Positions 17,182 through 26,879 are shown, numbered from the stretch's first letter. The stretch is 64,000 nucleotides of DNA from Paenibacillus agricola (GCF_011440305.1 NZ_JAAOIW010000010.1:1-64000); one strand, 5' to 3'. The notes: a model not told the origin generated them from the sequence alone. Program-made: numbers and translations.

Positions 17182-18471
17182 ATGTACATTAAAGAAGTAG
17201 CGTCAAGCTTATACCCATGGGATTTAGCTGATGAGGGCGTCGAAACCTGCGTAGATAATGTAGTTGAGCACAGTCTTGTAAACAGTGTGTATTTGGTAGG
17301 CATCATGCATAAGGAAAAAAGGCCGTTGACCAACTTATTTTTCACCCACAACCCCAAACGTAAATTTTATTTGCCCGAGGACAGCCGTATCTACTACCGG
17401 ATGGATGAAGCTAATTTCAAAAATACACCGCTTAAGCCTTTATATTCAGAGCGGGAATTTTTACAGGGTAAGGATTGGTTGGATGAGCTGACTACGTACG
17501 GAAGAAAAAGAGGGCTAAAAACGGGCGCGGAAATATCGCATACCTTCTTTGACTGCGAGGTCGCCAAAAAAGAATTCCCGGACGTGCTGCAAAAAAATAT
17601 ACATGGCGGGATCATTGACCGCCATTATTGCTGCAATAATGACGATGTAAAAGAGTATATGAAAGCGATCTTCTACGATACCGTTAAAAACCATGATATT
17701 GATTTTATCCAAACCTGCATGATGCTGTTCGCAATCGGCGAGCCTGTCAAAGCGCCATGGTTTATGGACAATGACCCCGAGAACAAGGTTGGTGCGCTGC
17801 TGGGCACACTTAAGGGCGGATGCTTCTGCGACCATTGCCGGACTAAAGCGATTGATCAAGGCTATGACTGGGATCAAATTGTTGATGACTTGAAGGGATT
17901 GGAGCGGCTCGTTCATGCTACTGCTTACAATAACCTAGATTCCGTAATGGATAACCATGTGCTGATGGGCAGCGATTTATTGGAAACGGGGCTGCTGCTG
18001 GAATATCCATCTCTATATCAATTCCTGGATTTCCGAATGAAGTCAATTTCAAGGCTGTTCAAGGAAATTAATGCTTATATCAAGACAGCGAATCCGAACA
18101 TCGATTTCCGCTACAACAACTATCTGAGATACCCTGAGCTTGCGGGATTGGATTTCGCTGCTGTAAAGGATCATCTGGATTCGGTCAGAGATTCGGATTA
18201 TACGGAACAGCTCGGCAATCCCGACAAATTCAAGCGAAAACGGAATACGCTGCTTAAGATCAGGCGCGGTATCGGTTACGACAAGGATCTGATCGCAGCC
18301 TTCGCGCCGAGGCCCAACGCAACGCCGGAAATTATACGGGAAAGCATCAAAGTATTAAGCACACTTGGTGTCGATGGCTTATCGTTAGGGCATTATGATG
18401 GGGCGACCTTCGAGCTGCTGGATGCGGTTAAACAGGGTATGTACGAAGCCGGAATCGAAATTAGAAAATAA
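17182..18471 (+). CDS. Unknown-family protein, possible TIM-barrel glycosidase (paralogue A)
   Basis: The 429-residue cytoplasmic protein has no signal peptide. It is a clear paralogue of the product at 20079: both share SLYPWDLADEGVET-like and IMHKEKRPL-like starts, EISHT, FIQTC, the cysteine cluster GGCFCDHC, and APRPNATPEIIRES. Alternating helices and strands, and acidic residues at strand ends (TGAEISH, DFRYNN, DGLSLGHYDGA), suggest a TIM barrel such as a glycoside hydrolase, but I cannot name a family. The C-x-C-x2-C cluster looks like a metal site. Position directly after the binding protein suggests it acts on the imported substrate. Confidence 0.8.
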   Translation: MYIKEVASSLYPWDLADEGVETCVDNVVEHSLVNSVYLVGIMHKEKRPLTNLFFTHNPKRKFYLPEDSRIYYRMDEANFKNTPLKPLYSEREFLQGKDWLDELTTYGRKRGLKTGAEISHTFFDCEVAKKEFPDVLQKNIHGGIIDRHYCCNNDDVKEYMKAIFYDTVKNHDIDFIQTCMMLFAIGEPVKAPWFMDNDPENKVGALLGTLKGGCFCDHCRTKAIDQGYDWDQIVDDLKGLERLVHATAYNNLDSVMDNHVLMGSDLLETGLLLEYPSLYQFLDFRMKSISRLFKEINAYIKTANPNIDFRYNNYLRYPELAGLDFAAVKDHLDSVRDSDYTEQLGNPDKFKRKRNTLLKIRRGIGYDKDLIAAFAPRPNATPEIIRESIKVLSTLGVDGLSLGHYDGATFELLDAVKQGMYEAGIEIRK

Positions 18472-18566
18472 CAATAGCCTGGTCTGCCGCTCGTCCACAC
18501 TGCACGGAAAATCTAGACCATTCAGATGGAGCGGATTGTTTCAGGTATGGAGGGGAGACCTATCCA

Positions 18567-20039
18567 ATGTACAGGGTATTATTGGTAGACGACGAGATTT
18601 GGTCCCTAGAAGGAATCAGAAAGCTATTTGAATGGGAGAAGCATGGCTTTAACGTAATCGCACAGACCACTGACGCGTCCATTGCCTTCGAACTGATATG
18701 CAGCGCCAAACCCGATGTGGTAATTACGGATATTAGAATGCCGGAGATATCAGGCCTTGAATTGCTGCAGATGGCGAGAGAAAAAGGCGTGCAAAGCGAA
18801 TTTGTGATCATCAGTGGTTTTGCCGAATTCGAATATGCCCAGGAGGCTTTGCGGTACGGTGCTTTCGACTACCAGCTTAAGCCTATTGACCGCAGCGATG
18901 CCGGGCTCCTGCTTAAGAAGCTGAAGCTTTGCTTGGACAAGAAATCGATTCCAGTCAACAGGAATGTCTTGAATGAATTAGTTTCCGGTTTGCCTAACCC
19001 ATTGGAAACGCTCCTTGCAAGAGGCTTTATCCCTCAGGGCAAGTATTGGCAGGTTGTTGCTGTAAACGGGGAATATGGGAAGGGCAGCCGAGAGCTATTG
19101 CCCCTGCTTGCCCCTATCAACCATTTTCATCTCCAGGTTGATGAAGAAAAATGGTTGATACTGGTCAACGGCGCGACAACGCTTGAAAAGGATGTTATGG
19201 CAGTGATGGCTGGCTGGGACGGGCATGAGGAGCGAAGCATCGGGCTCAGCAGCGTTTCGCATGACCTAAGCCATCTTGGCAGGTTGGTCAAGGAAGCCGA
19301 TATGGCAGCTGCCCATCCATTTATAGATGAGCAGCCAGCCATTGTCCAATTTACAGCCATCGGCAACCTCAGAATGGAGAGCATTACAAGGAAGCTGGAA
19401 AAACTGGTCATGCTACAAAACTATACGGAAATCTGCACAGTAATAGATGATATTCCCGAGTTTTTTAAAACGAACAATCTGGGTATCTATCAAGTGACCT
19501 GCTTGTGGAACCAGCTTGCGGTTGTCATCAGAAAACGTATCGAAGTTGACGCTCTGGTAACAACGATTGATTTTCTTGATTATGAAGAGATCGTGTGTCG
19601 CTTCCAAAGCCTCTCTGCATTATGTGCATATATCAAGCAGCTTTTACAGGAGGTATGCGCTCCCGTGGGCGGCAAAGCGGTTAAGCAGCCTAGCTACAAC
19701 GGTAATTTTATTGCCTTGCTAGAGTATGTTAACAACAATTACACCGGTGAGCTTTCCTTGAGTGAGCTTGCCGAGCGATTTTTTCTAAATATGAGCTATT
19801 GCAGCGAGCTGTTCAAGAAGGTTGCTGGCTACACGTTCAGCGACTATGTAACGAAGCTTCGTATGGAGGCCGCCGCAGAGCTTATCGAATCAGGGAAGTA
19901 TACGGCAGACAGGGTTAGCCATATGACCGGATACAATGATTATTACTACTTCAGTAAAATTTTTAAAAAGTTTCACGGCGTTACACCGATCCAATTCACG
20001 GAACGAATGGGGCAGGCGCTGTTAACAGGCAGCCATTAA
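18567..20039 (+). CDS. YesN-type response regulator, full length
   Basis: The 490-residue protein starts with a receiver domain (MYRVLLVDDEIWSLEGI) with phospho-acceptor Asp55 in ITDIRMPE. It has a ~230-residue middle domain typical of YesN proteins and ends in an AraC double HTH (LSLSELAERFFLNMSYCSEL and YYYFSKIFKKFHG). GGAGGGGAG precedes the start. It is the only full-length YesN in the cluster and probably partners the kinase at 11746. It lies between the two paralogous unknown enzymes, within the same apparent transcript. Confidence 0.93.
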   Translation: MYRVLLVDDEIWSLEGIRKLFEWEKHGFNVIAQTTDASIAFELICSAKPDVVITDIRMPEISGLELLQMAREKGVQSEFVIISGFAEFEYAQEALRYGAFDYQLKPIDRSDAGLLLKKLKLCLDKKSIPVNRNVLNELVSGLPNPLETLLARGFIPQGKYWQVVAVNGEYGKGSRELLPLLAPINHFHLQVDEEKWLILVNGATTLEKDVMAVMAGWDGHEERSIGLSSVSHDLSHLGRLVKEADMAAAHPFIDEQPAIVQFTAIGNLRMESITRKLEKLVMLQNYTEICTVIDDIPEFFKTNNLGIYQVTCLWNQLAVVIRKRIEVDALVTTIDFLDYEEIVCRFQSLSALCAYIKQLLQEVCAPVGGKAVKQPSYNGNFIALLEYVNNNYTGELSLSELAERFFLNMSYCSELFKKVAGYTFSDYVTKLRMEAAAELIESGKYTADRVSHMTGYNDYYYFSKIFKKFHGVTPIQFTERMGQALLTGSH

Positions 20040-20078
20040 ATGGAGTAATAACATATCATAATTGGAGGTAAGCCGACT

Positions 20079-21341
20079 ATGTATTGGAAAGAGCTAACTA
20101 CCGGTATTTATCCTTGGGATATGCATGATGAAGGCATTGAAACAATTTTGGATAATCTGCAGCAGTATGCTGGCAATAATGCGGCTTATATGCTGGCAAT
20201 CATGCATCACGAAAAACGACCGCTCCATGATAACTACTACCACCACAACCCAGTGCGCAAGCGGTATCTTGCTGAAGATAGCAGAAGCTATTTCACGATT
20301 CACCCGGAATCGTACACAAATTCAAGAATCAAGCCGCAGCCAAGCGATCGTGAATTTCTTAAAGGCGTGGATTGGCTGGAAATATTCACGCAGGCCCTTC
20401 GCAAACGGGGAATGAGCCCGGGGGCTGAGATCTCCCACACGCCGCTTGATTCCGTGAGGGGTGCAGGCGAATTCGCCGACTGCATCCAGCGTGATATTTA
20501 TGGAAATCCGCCTGCGCATGGCTATTTTTCCAATCAGCAGCTTTGCTGGAATAGCCCTGACGCGAGAGCTTATATGTGCGCTATTGCTACCGATCTTGTG
20601 ACTCATTATGATATCGATATGATCCAAACCTGCTCGTTCCTACTCAATCAGGGACAGCTGAACCTGCATCCCTTCCTCGGTGTTGCTCTTGGCGGCTGCT
20701 TTTGTGCAAGCTGCGAAAAGGAAGCCCGCAAGGCAGGTATGGATTGGGATCTGGTCCGCAAAACGGTCAGGCATTATGCCGATATTATGAAAAGAGCGAC
20801 GCTTGAGTCCAATGAAGACTGGCTTTTGCTCCAAAGGGGCAATTCATCAGCAGTGATGTTCCTTATTGAGCATCCCGAGCTGTACCATTGGCTTAAATTC
20901 CGCAGTGAATCGATTACAAGGTACTTTAAGGAATTATCCGAGGCCATTCATGCGGCAAATTCCAAGGTGGACTTCCGTTTCAATACCTGCTGGCCGGAGG
21001 CTGAATTTATTGGCCAGGATCTAACGCAAATTGGGAAATACGTGGACTCGATCCGAATCATGGATTATGCCGAACAGTCAGGCGACGAAGAACGGGTGCT
21101 CAATAAAGGCAGATGGCTCTCCAATGTACGTCGTCAGGTTGGGGAAGAGAAAATTATTATTGACAGCATTGCCCCCCGCGCCAAGGCCACACCTGATTTG
21201 ATTAAAAAAGGTATCCGTACCGTTGCTTTGGGTGGGGCTGACGGTCTGGCATATGGGTTCTATGATGGTGCCACTATTGAAAGATTGAAAGCAATTAGGG
21301 AAGGCATGGAAGACTGCGAGATCCAATTAAGAAATATATAG
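20079..21341 (+). CDS. Unknown-family protein, possible TIM-barrel glycosidase (paralogue B)
   Basis: The 420-residue cytoplasmic protein is collinear with the product at 17182. Shared landmarks are GIYPWDMHDEGIET, IMHHEKRPL, AEISHTPLDS, MIQTCSFL, the cysteine cluster GGCFCASC and APRAKATPDLIKKG. The start has TTGGAGG upstream. Two diverged copies in one operon, split by a regulator gene, point to enzymes for two related bonds or to a heteromer. The strand-end acidic residues and the metal-like cysteine cluster are kept in both, so neither copy looks decayed. The catalytic function is unknown. Confidence 0.8.
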   Translation: MYWKELTTGIYPWDMHDEGIETILDNLQQYAGNNAAYMLAIMHHEKRPLHDNYYHHNPVRKRYLAEDSRSYFTIHPESYTNSRIKPQPSDREFLKGVDWLEIFTQALRKRGMSPGAEISHTPLDSVRGAGEFADCIQRDIYGNPPAHGYFSNQQLCWNSPDARAYMCAIATDLVTHYDIDMIQTCSFLLNQGQLNLHPFLGVALGGCFCASCEKEARKAGMDWDLVRKTVRHYADIMKRATLESNEDWLLLQRGNSSAVMFLIEHPELYHWLKFRSESITRYFKELSEAIHAANSKVDFRFNTCWPEAEFIGQDLTQIGKYVDSIRIMDYAEQSGDEERVLNKGRWLSNVRRQVGEEKIIIDSIAPRAKATPDLIKKGIRTVALGGADGLAYGFYDGATIERLKAIREGMEDCEIQLRNI

Positions 21342-21364
21342 GTGAAGGATTCGACCTTCGACCA

Positions 21365-21405
21365 AAGGCATCTGCACAGAAATGCGGCAGGTGTCTTTTT
21401 CCTTT
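21365..21405 (+). terminator. Terminator after paralogue B
   Basis: GGCATCTGC pairs with GCAGGTGTC (two G-T pairs) across a short loop, followed by TTTTTCCTTTTTT. It divides the transport and glycosidase part from the PhyH/amidohydrolase part. Confidence 0.7.
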
Positions 21406-21565
21406 TTTAAAATAAAGTTTGCCACAATCGTAAGATCGTACAAAGAGGCGGGTATTGTTAATGGTGCCAAAGGAAGAAAGGGAATATGCTGGATTAGGGA
21501 GTAGAAAGCTTCCACGCCGGCAACAGCCGAAGCGGCAACGATAATTTGAATGGAGGAAATGATCA

Positions 21566-22402
21566 ATGGAGCCATCGAGTTTGCAGTATGCGTTAACGGA
21601 AGAAGAGCGTAAAGCCTTTAATGAGACGGGGTACTTGATACTGGAGAATGTCCTATCCCCCGAGCAAGTGGCAGCGCTTACTAAAGAGGTTGACCATATA
21701 TTTGATACGAAGGTAAAGGCTGGTCATGATACCACTAAAGCTTTGTTTCATCCTAACTTTATTCCAGACCACAAGCTTTTCTTGGACCTATTGGATTATG
21801 AGAAGGTATTGCCTAAAGTCTGGGGAATTATGGGCTGGAATATATATTTGTATCATGCGCATATGATTGTTACCCCTCCAAGCGGGGCGCAGCAAAATGA
21901 TAAAACGTTCGGCTGGCACCAGGATAGCGGCCGCATGAATATTGAAATGGAATCCGAACCGCGCCCTCGTATGTCGTTGAAGGTAGCCTATTTTTTATCC
22001 GATATTTCCGAACCGGGAAGAGGCAATTTCTGGATCGTGCCAAACAGCCACCTGAAGAATACGATGGTAAGGCCCGAGGACGGGAACGGCCAGCTTGAAG
22101 GAGCAATCCCTGTTTGTGTGAAACCGGGGACGGCCGTGTTTTTCGATCGGCGGCTATGGCATGCGGCAAGTCCCAACTGGTCGGACATTACGCGCAAGGT
22201 GCTCTTCTACGGTTACGGCTACCGCTGGATAAGGACGAAGGATGATATGACGGTTCAGGAATTGTATCCGAAGTGTGATCCGATTCAGAGGCAGCTGCTA
22301 GGTGACGGAATTAATTGCAATGGGTACTACACCCCAACGGATGAAGAAGTGCCGCTGAAGGTTTGGCTGAAAGAGAACGCTCCCGAGCAAGTGACACGGT
22401 AA
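21566..22402 (+). CDS. Phytanoyl-CoA dioxygenase (PhyH) family protein
   Basis: The 278-residue protein has the Fe(II)/2-oxoglutarate facial triad: His118 and Asp120 in GWHQDSG, and distal His199 in LWHAASPNW. An arginine for 2-oxoglutarate follows in DITRKV. PhyH enzymes hydroxylate unactivated carbons, or demethylate or decarboxylate small molecules. Family breadth is large, so the substrate is open. AATGGAGGAAAT precedes the start. It is the first gene after the terminator and heads a unit with two amidohydrolases and a Rieske protein, which suggests an oxidation-then-hydrolysis pathway. Confidence 0.9.
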   Translation: MEPSSLQYALTEEERKAFNETGYLILENVLSPEQVAALTKEVDHIFDTKVKAGHDTTKALFHPNFIPDHKLFLDLLDYEKVLPKVWGIMGWNIYLYHAHMIVTPPSGAQQNDKTFGWHQDSGRMNIEMESEPRPRMSLKVAYFLSDISEPGRGNFWIVPNSHLKNTMVRPEDGNGQLEGAIPVCVKPGTAVFFDRRLWHAASPNWSDITRKVLFYGYGYRWIRTKDDMTVQELYPKCDPIQRQLLGDGINCNGYYTPTDEEVPLKVWLKENAPEQVTR

Positions 22403-22461
22403 GCAGCTAGCCATTTAAGCGGATATCAATCGCAGTCATTTTTAGCTAGGGAGGATATAAG

Positions 22462-23580
22462 ATGCCAGCAAATGAGCATTCAACAGTGGTTGTACCTTCA
22501 GAGATTGCCGGAACGAAACGGAACAAAGTGAAGCACGGAATTATCGATTGTGACGTTCATCCGATTCCCAAAAGTATGGATCAAATTAGAGAGTACTTAC
22601 CCCAATTTTGGAAAGGGAGGTTTCGTGGGGGAGGAAGGGGGCTGTTTTACGGTAATCCCTCACATGGGATGCGTCTGGATTCGCATCCTCCCGACGGAGG
22701 ACCGGCCGGGTCTGATCCAAGCTTTATGCGCAAGCAGCTGATTGAGCCCAACCATATTAAAACAGCGATCCTGATTCCGCGCGAGAACAGCTGCCAATTT
22801 CCAGATCTGGATTACGGCAATGCGATTGCTTCCGCCTATAACGAGTGGATCGCGGATACATGGATCGGCCCTGGCGATAATCATGACGGTGTGTTCAAGT
22901 CGTCGATTGTCATCAACCACAGCGATCCGATATCGGCCGCCCAGGAGATAGACCGTTGGGCAGGCCACAAACATTTTATCCAGGTGACTACCGACTCTGG
23001 GGCGAGATTTCTAATGGGACACCGGAATTTTCATCCCATATTCGAAGCTTGCTGCCGGCACAATTTGCCGCTGGCGCTCCACCCGGGTTTAGACGGGATT
23101 GGCATCAACATCCTGCCGTCGCCGGGTAACCCGAGCCATTATATCGAATGGCATACCTGTATGTCGCTCAGCTTTCAGGCACATTTGGTCAGCCTCTTGA
23201 CAGAAGGAACGTTTGAGCGGTTCCCGGATTTACGGATCGTGCTGGTCGAGGGTAGCTCGACATGGCTTGTACCGCTGATGTGGCGGCTAGATATGGAATA
23301 TAAAGCGTTGCGCCACGAAATCCCATGGGTCAAAAAAATGCCAAGCGAATATTTGCGTGACCATGTGCGGATTACTTCTCAGCCGTTGGAGCGGCCCAGC
23401 AACGATGAGGATTTTATGGATATGCTGAGAATGATGGATGCCGAGCATCTGCTGATGTTCTCCTCGGATTATCCACATTGGGATTTTGACAATCCGAAGT
23501 CTGCTTTTCCCAAGCTTCCAGAAAAGCTGTATAACCGGATCTTTTTCGAAAATGCGGAAGAGTTTTACGGATTAAAGTAA
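22462..23580 (+). CDS. Amidohydrolase-2 family metal-dependent hydrolase (copy 1)
   Basis: The 372-residue TIM-barrel enzyme belongs to the COG2159/ACMSD-like group. The N-terminal metal motif is Asp31-Val-His33 in IIDCDVHP, a middle histidine lies in LALHPGLDG, and the metal aspartate is in FSSDYPHWD near residue 335. Members hydrolyse lactones or amides, or decarboxylate aromatic acids. The protein is a close paralogue of the one at 24147. It has a ~20-residue polar N-terminal extension that the other copy lacks. AGGGAGGAT precedes the ATG. Confidence 0.9.
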   Translation: MPANEHSTVVVPSEIAGTKRNKVKHGIIDCDVHPIPKSMDQIREYLPQFWKGRFRGGGRGLFYGNPSHGMRLDSHPPDGGPAGSDPSFMRKQLIEPNHIKTAILIPRENSCQFPDLDYGNAIASAYNEWIADTWIGPGDNHDGVFKSSIVINHSDPISAAQEIDRWAGHKHFIQVTTDSGARFLMGHRNFHPIFEACCRHNLPLALHPGLDGIGINILPSPGNPSHYIEWHTCMSLSFQAHLVSLLTEGTFERFPDLRIVLVEGSSTWLVPLMWRLDMEYKALRHEIPWVKKMPSEYLRDHVRITSQPLERPSNDEDFMDMLRMMDAEHLLMFSSDYPHWDFDNPKSAFPKLPEKLYNRIFFENAEEFYGLK

Positions 23581-23632
23581 GTTGGGTTAGAGATTTAGAT
23601 GATGATTAGAGGACAGAGGGGAGATATACCAG

Positions 23633-24043
23633 ATGGGCAAGCATTTGGTTGGCGCTACAAGTGAGATTTTACCCGGTCAAAGGAAAATCATTACGGTAGA
23701 GGGCATTACGATGGGTGTGTTTAATGTCAACGGGACGTACTACGCTGTGAAAAATAGCTGCCCCCACCAACAAGCACCATTATGTGTAGGCAAAGTATCG
23801 GGAACGACGCTTCCCTCCCAGCCCGGAGAATTTCTATATGGCCGTGAGGGAGAAATCCTCCGCTGCCCATGGCATGGCTGGGAATTTGATCTTACGAACG
23901 GTCACTCTTTGTTCGACCCCAATCGTTGCTGGGTGAAAACCTATGAGGTCGAGGTGGAGCTCCCGGAAGAGGAGCAGCCGAAGCTGGAGACGTTTCCGGT
24001 TAGTGTTGAAGAGGAGCGGGTCATGGTATCCGTGCAAAGATAG
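23633..24043 (+). CDS. Rieske [2Fe-2S] ferredoxin-type protein
   Basis: The 136-residue protein has one Rieske domain: Cys43-Pro-His45 and Cys78-x2-His81 in RCPWHGWEFD, which ligate the cluster. The loop between the two pairs is about 32 residues, longer than the usual 15-17, with GTTLPSQPGEFLYG inserted. It has no catalytic oxygenase domain. It lies between two amidohydrolase paralogues and could feed electrons to an oxygenase encoded elsewhere or to an unrecognised one here. GAGGGGAGA precedes the start. Confidence 0.92.
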   Translation: MGKHLVGATSEILPGQRKIITVEGITMGVFNVNGTYYAVKNSCPHQQAPLCVGKVSGTTLPSQPGEFLYGREGEILRCPWHGWEFDLTNGHSLFDPNRCWVKTYEVEVELPEEEQPKLETFPVSVEEERVMVSVQR

Positions 24044-24146
24044 GCGTGCAAAGATAAGGTGCGCGAAGGGTGCGTGCAGAAGCGATAAGTATCGTACATC
24101 ACGTGCATAATCAAGCAGCTTAAGTCGTAGGGAGGGCTCTATCATC

Positions 24147-25205
24147 GTGGAGAAACGCCAAATCAAGACGGGTATTATTGATTGTGATGTGCATCCGTAC
24201 CCGAAAAACAAGGAAGAAATTCAGTCCTATATGAAGCAGCCTTGGAGGGAACGATTTAATAGTGGGGGAAGAGGGCATTATGGCAACCCCGTGCATGGGG
24301 ATCGGCAGGATGCCAAGCCGCCTGGAGGGGGACCGAGCGGCTCTGATCCTGAATTTCTGAGAGAGCAGCATGTTCGGAAGTATGGGATCGACCATTGTAT
24401 TTTACTGCCCCGCGCCTTCTGTAATTTGCTTCCCGATCCGGATTTCGCAACTGCTGTAGCTGCTGCCTTTAACGATTGGTTAGCAGATACCTGGCTCGAT
24501 AAATACAATAGCGACGGTGTATTCAAGGGATCGATTACGATTGCCCATCAAGATCCAATAGCGGCAGCAGCAGAGATCAGGAGATGGGCCGGCCATCCTC
24601 ATTTTGTACAAGTGATGACCGATTCGGGGGCAAGGGCGCCTTTCGGGCAACGGCAGTATTACCCGATTTATGAGGCCTGCGCGGAAGCGGGATTGCCCTT
24701 GGCTATTCATCCAGGTACGGACGGTATGGGCATTAATATCCAGCCTACACCTGGCTACCCGACCCATTATATCGAATGGCATACCTGCCTTTCGCTCGGT
24801 TTTCAGGCGCATCTGGTCAGCTTCATTACAGAAGGGGTTTTTGAACGCTTTCCTGGCTTTAAAATTGTGCTGGTTGAAGGCGGCGTATCCTGGCTGCCCG
24901 CATTAATGTGGAGGCTTGATGCCGAATATAAAGCGCTGCGCTATGAGGTGCCTTGGGTGAAGAAACGCCCAAGCGAATACCTGCGCGAGCATGTTCGGAT
25001 AACCTCGCAGCCCTTAGAGCGGCCCGATAACGACAGCCATCTGCTGAATACGCTAGATATGATGGATGCCGAGCATCTGCTGATGTTTTCGAGCGATTAC
25101 CCGCATTGGGATTTCGATTCCCCGAAGCTGGCATTTCCTAAATTGCCAGAGCCTTTATGGCAGAGGATCTTTAACACAAATGCCAAGCAATTGTATAAGC
25201 TTTGA
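24147..25205 (+). CDS. Amidohydrolase-2 family metal-dependent hydrolase (copy 2)
   Basis: The 352-residue paralogue of the protein at 22462 has the Asp14-Val-His16 motif in IIDCDVHP, a middle histidine in LAIHPGTDG and the aspartate in FSSDYPHWD. Long blocks are shared with copy 1 (HYIEWHTCLSLGFQAHLVS, EYLREHVRITSQPLERP). The start is GTG at 24147 with GGGAGGG 10 nt upstream. All metal residues are intact in both copies, so both are probably active, on related substrates or as one hetero-oligomer. Confidence 0.9.
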   Translation: MEKRQIKTGIIDCDVHPYPKNKEEIQSYMKQPWRERFNSGGRGHYGNPVHGDRQDAKPPGGGPSGSDPEFLREQHVRKYGIDHCILLPRAFCNLLPDPDFATAVAAAFNDWLADTWLDKYNSDGVFKGSITIAHQDPIAAAAEIRRWAGHPHFVQVMTDSGARAPFGQRQYYPIYEACAEAGLPLAIHPGTDGMGINIQPTPGYPTHYIEWHTCLSLGFQAHLVSFITEGVFERFPGFKIVLVEGGVSWLPALMWRLDAEYKALRYEVPWVKKRPSEYLREHVRITSQPLERPDNDSHLLNTLDMMDAEHLLMFSSDYPHWDFDSPKLAFPKLPEPLWQRIFNTNAKQLYKL

Positions 25206-25247
25206 TGATGCTGTTCAAAGATTTTTATAAATGAGGGGATGATTAAA

Positions 25248-26756
25248 ATGCCAAGTAAAGTGTTGTCAAAGACAGCCGGGTATCTAGCACTAGGTATGGC
25301 CTTATCTGCACTCGCTGCCTGTACCGCCGCTCCAGCAGCCAATGATGCCAAAGGCACAGACAGCAAGCCGGCTGTAGCGGACAATAAGCCTTTTGCCTAC
25401 AGTACGATGGTATCCACTTTCGCTGCGGTTCCCGATATGAAAAATCAGTTTTGGACCAAATTCCAGAAGGATAACAACCTGCAATTGGCTATTGAATGGA
25501 TTCCGGACGTCGAATTTCAAACCAAGCTGAATTTGGCGATGGCAACGGGCGAATTACCGGATGTCATATCAGCGCAAAACCCTCACGATATCGGCACCCT
25601 AAACGCAGTGGATAAGGGCGTTTTTTGGGATTTGGGGCCGCTGCTGGGGGATTTAAGCAAATATCCGAATCTTAAAAAGAATATACCTGAAGCCGCATGG
25701 AAATATTCAAAATATAAAGGTACGTATTTCTTCGTGCCGAGGGCCCGCTCGCAAATTAATACAGGCTGGATGATCCGCAAGGATTTGCTGGATGAGGTAG
25801 GCTTGCCTTTACCCAAAACGACGGATGAGCTGTATACGGCGCTGAAGCAGATTAAAGCTAAGGATACAGGAAATAAGCTGATCGGAACGTTGTTTTTCGA
25901 ATCGATTGCTTCATCCTTCGGTACGTTCACTCCACAGTACAATACAGAAGGCGGTATGTACCGGAATTTGCTGAGCGATGCGTACACGAGTATGGTGGAT
26001 TGGTATGCCAAATTGTACAAGGATGGCTTGATGTCCAAGGAGTTTTCCGCAGTTAAGGGCCTAGAGCCGGATAATTTCTTCGGTTCAGGTAAAACGATCT
26101 TCCACACCAAAAATTTCTGGCATCAATACCGGATGGACCAGGAAAACAAAAAGGTGAACCCCAAAGCCAGCGTAGAGCTCATTCCATCGCTTAAAGGGCC
26201 AGGCGGCTATAGCGCTTATCTGGAGCCAGGGTTTACGGGCGGCCTGTTCATTTCGAAAAAAGTACCGGAAGAAAAGGTGAAAAAAATACTGGATGTATTC
26301 AATATGGCAGCCAGCGACGAGAATTCCAAGGCGTTATTTTATGGATATGAAGGCATCCACCATAAGGTAGAGAACGGAAAATATATCATGACCGAAATTG
26401 GGCTCAAGGAAATTCAAAGCTTTACCAACGATCCGTTTACGATCAAAAGAAATGAGTGGGATAAAGTAGATAGCCCGCTAGCCCCCATTGAGGTCGATTT
26501 AGCCAATCGTGAAAAAGTAAAGCCGCTTTATAATGAGCTGACAGTTGATCCTTTCCGGATTATCCGTTCGACCACTTGGACAGCGGAATGGCCAAAATTT
26601 GCCGATGAATTCGAGAAGAAACGAACAGAAGCGATTATGGGCATTATTACGATGGACCAATACAAGCAATATATTGAGGGCTTAAGGAACAATGCGGTAT
26701 TGAAAAAGTCGTTCGTAGAGCTTGCTGCTAGCTATAAGGAATATTTTGGTAAATAA
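25248..26756 (+). CDS. LplA-type extracellular solute-binding lipoprotein (copy 3)
   Basis: The ATG at 25248 is chosen because GAGGGG lies 9 nt upstream; the ATG at 25239 would be too close. The 502-residue lipoprotein has lipobox LAAC (Cys25) and the large binding-protein fold. It shares NLAMATGELPDV, FFVPRARSQINTGW and W-x2-EWPKFADEFEK with copy 1. It precedes permease pair 2 and is its likely binding protein. The presence of a full second importer suggests a second, related solute. Confidence 0.93.
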   Translation: MPSKVLSKTAGYLALGMALSALAACTAAPAANDAKGTDSKPAVADNKPFAYSTMVSTFAAVPDMKNQFWTKFQKDNNLQLAIEWIPDVEFQTKLNLAMATGELPDVISAQNPHDIGTLNAVDKGVFWDLGPLLGDLSKYPNLKKNIPEAAWKYSKYKGTYFFVPRARSQINTGWMIRKDLLDEVGLPLPKTTDELYTALKQIKAKDTGNKLIGTLFFESIASSFGTFTPQYNTEGGMYRNLLSDAYTSMVDWYAKLYKDGLMSKEFSAVKGLEPDNFFGSGKTIFHTKNFWHQYRMDQENKKVNPKASVELIPSLKGPGGYSAYLEPGFTGGLFISKKVPEEKVKKILDVFNMAASDENSKALFYGYEGIHHKVENGKYIMTEIGLKEIQSFTNDPFTIKRNEWDKVDSPLAPIEVDLANREKVKPLYNELTVDPFRIIRSTTWTAEWPKFADEFEKKRTEAIMGIITMDQYKQYIEGLRNNAVLKKSFVELAASYKEYFGK

Positions 26757-26879
26757 ATTTTATGATCTAACACAGGCCAATGGGATGGATGCTTGTACGG
26801 CTATATGGCTGCTCGTACTGTCACAATCCGTTACGATCTGCCCCGTTGGCTTCCCCTTTTTAATGGAAGGAGCATGATG

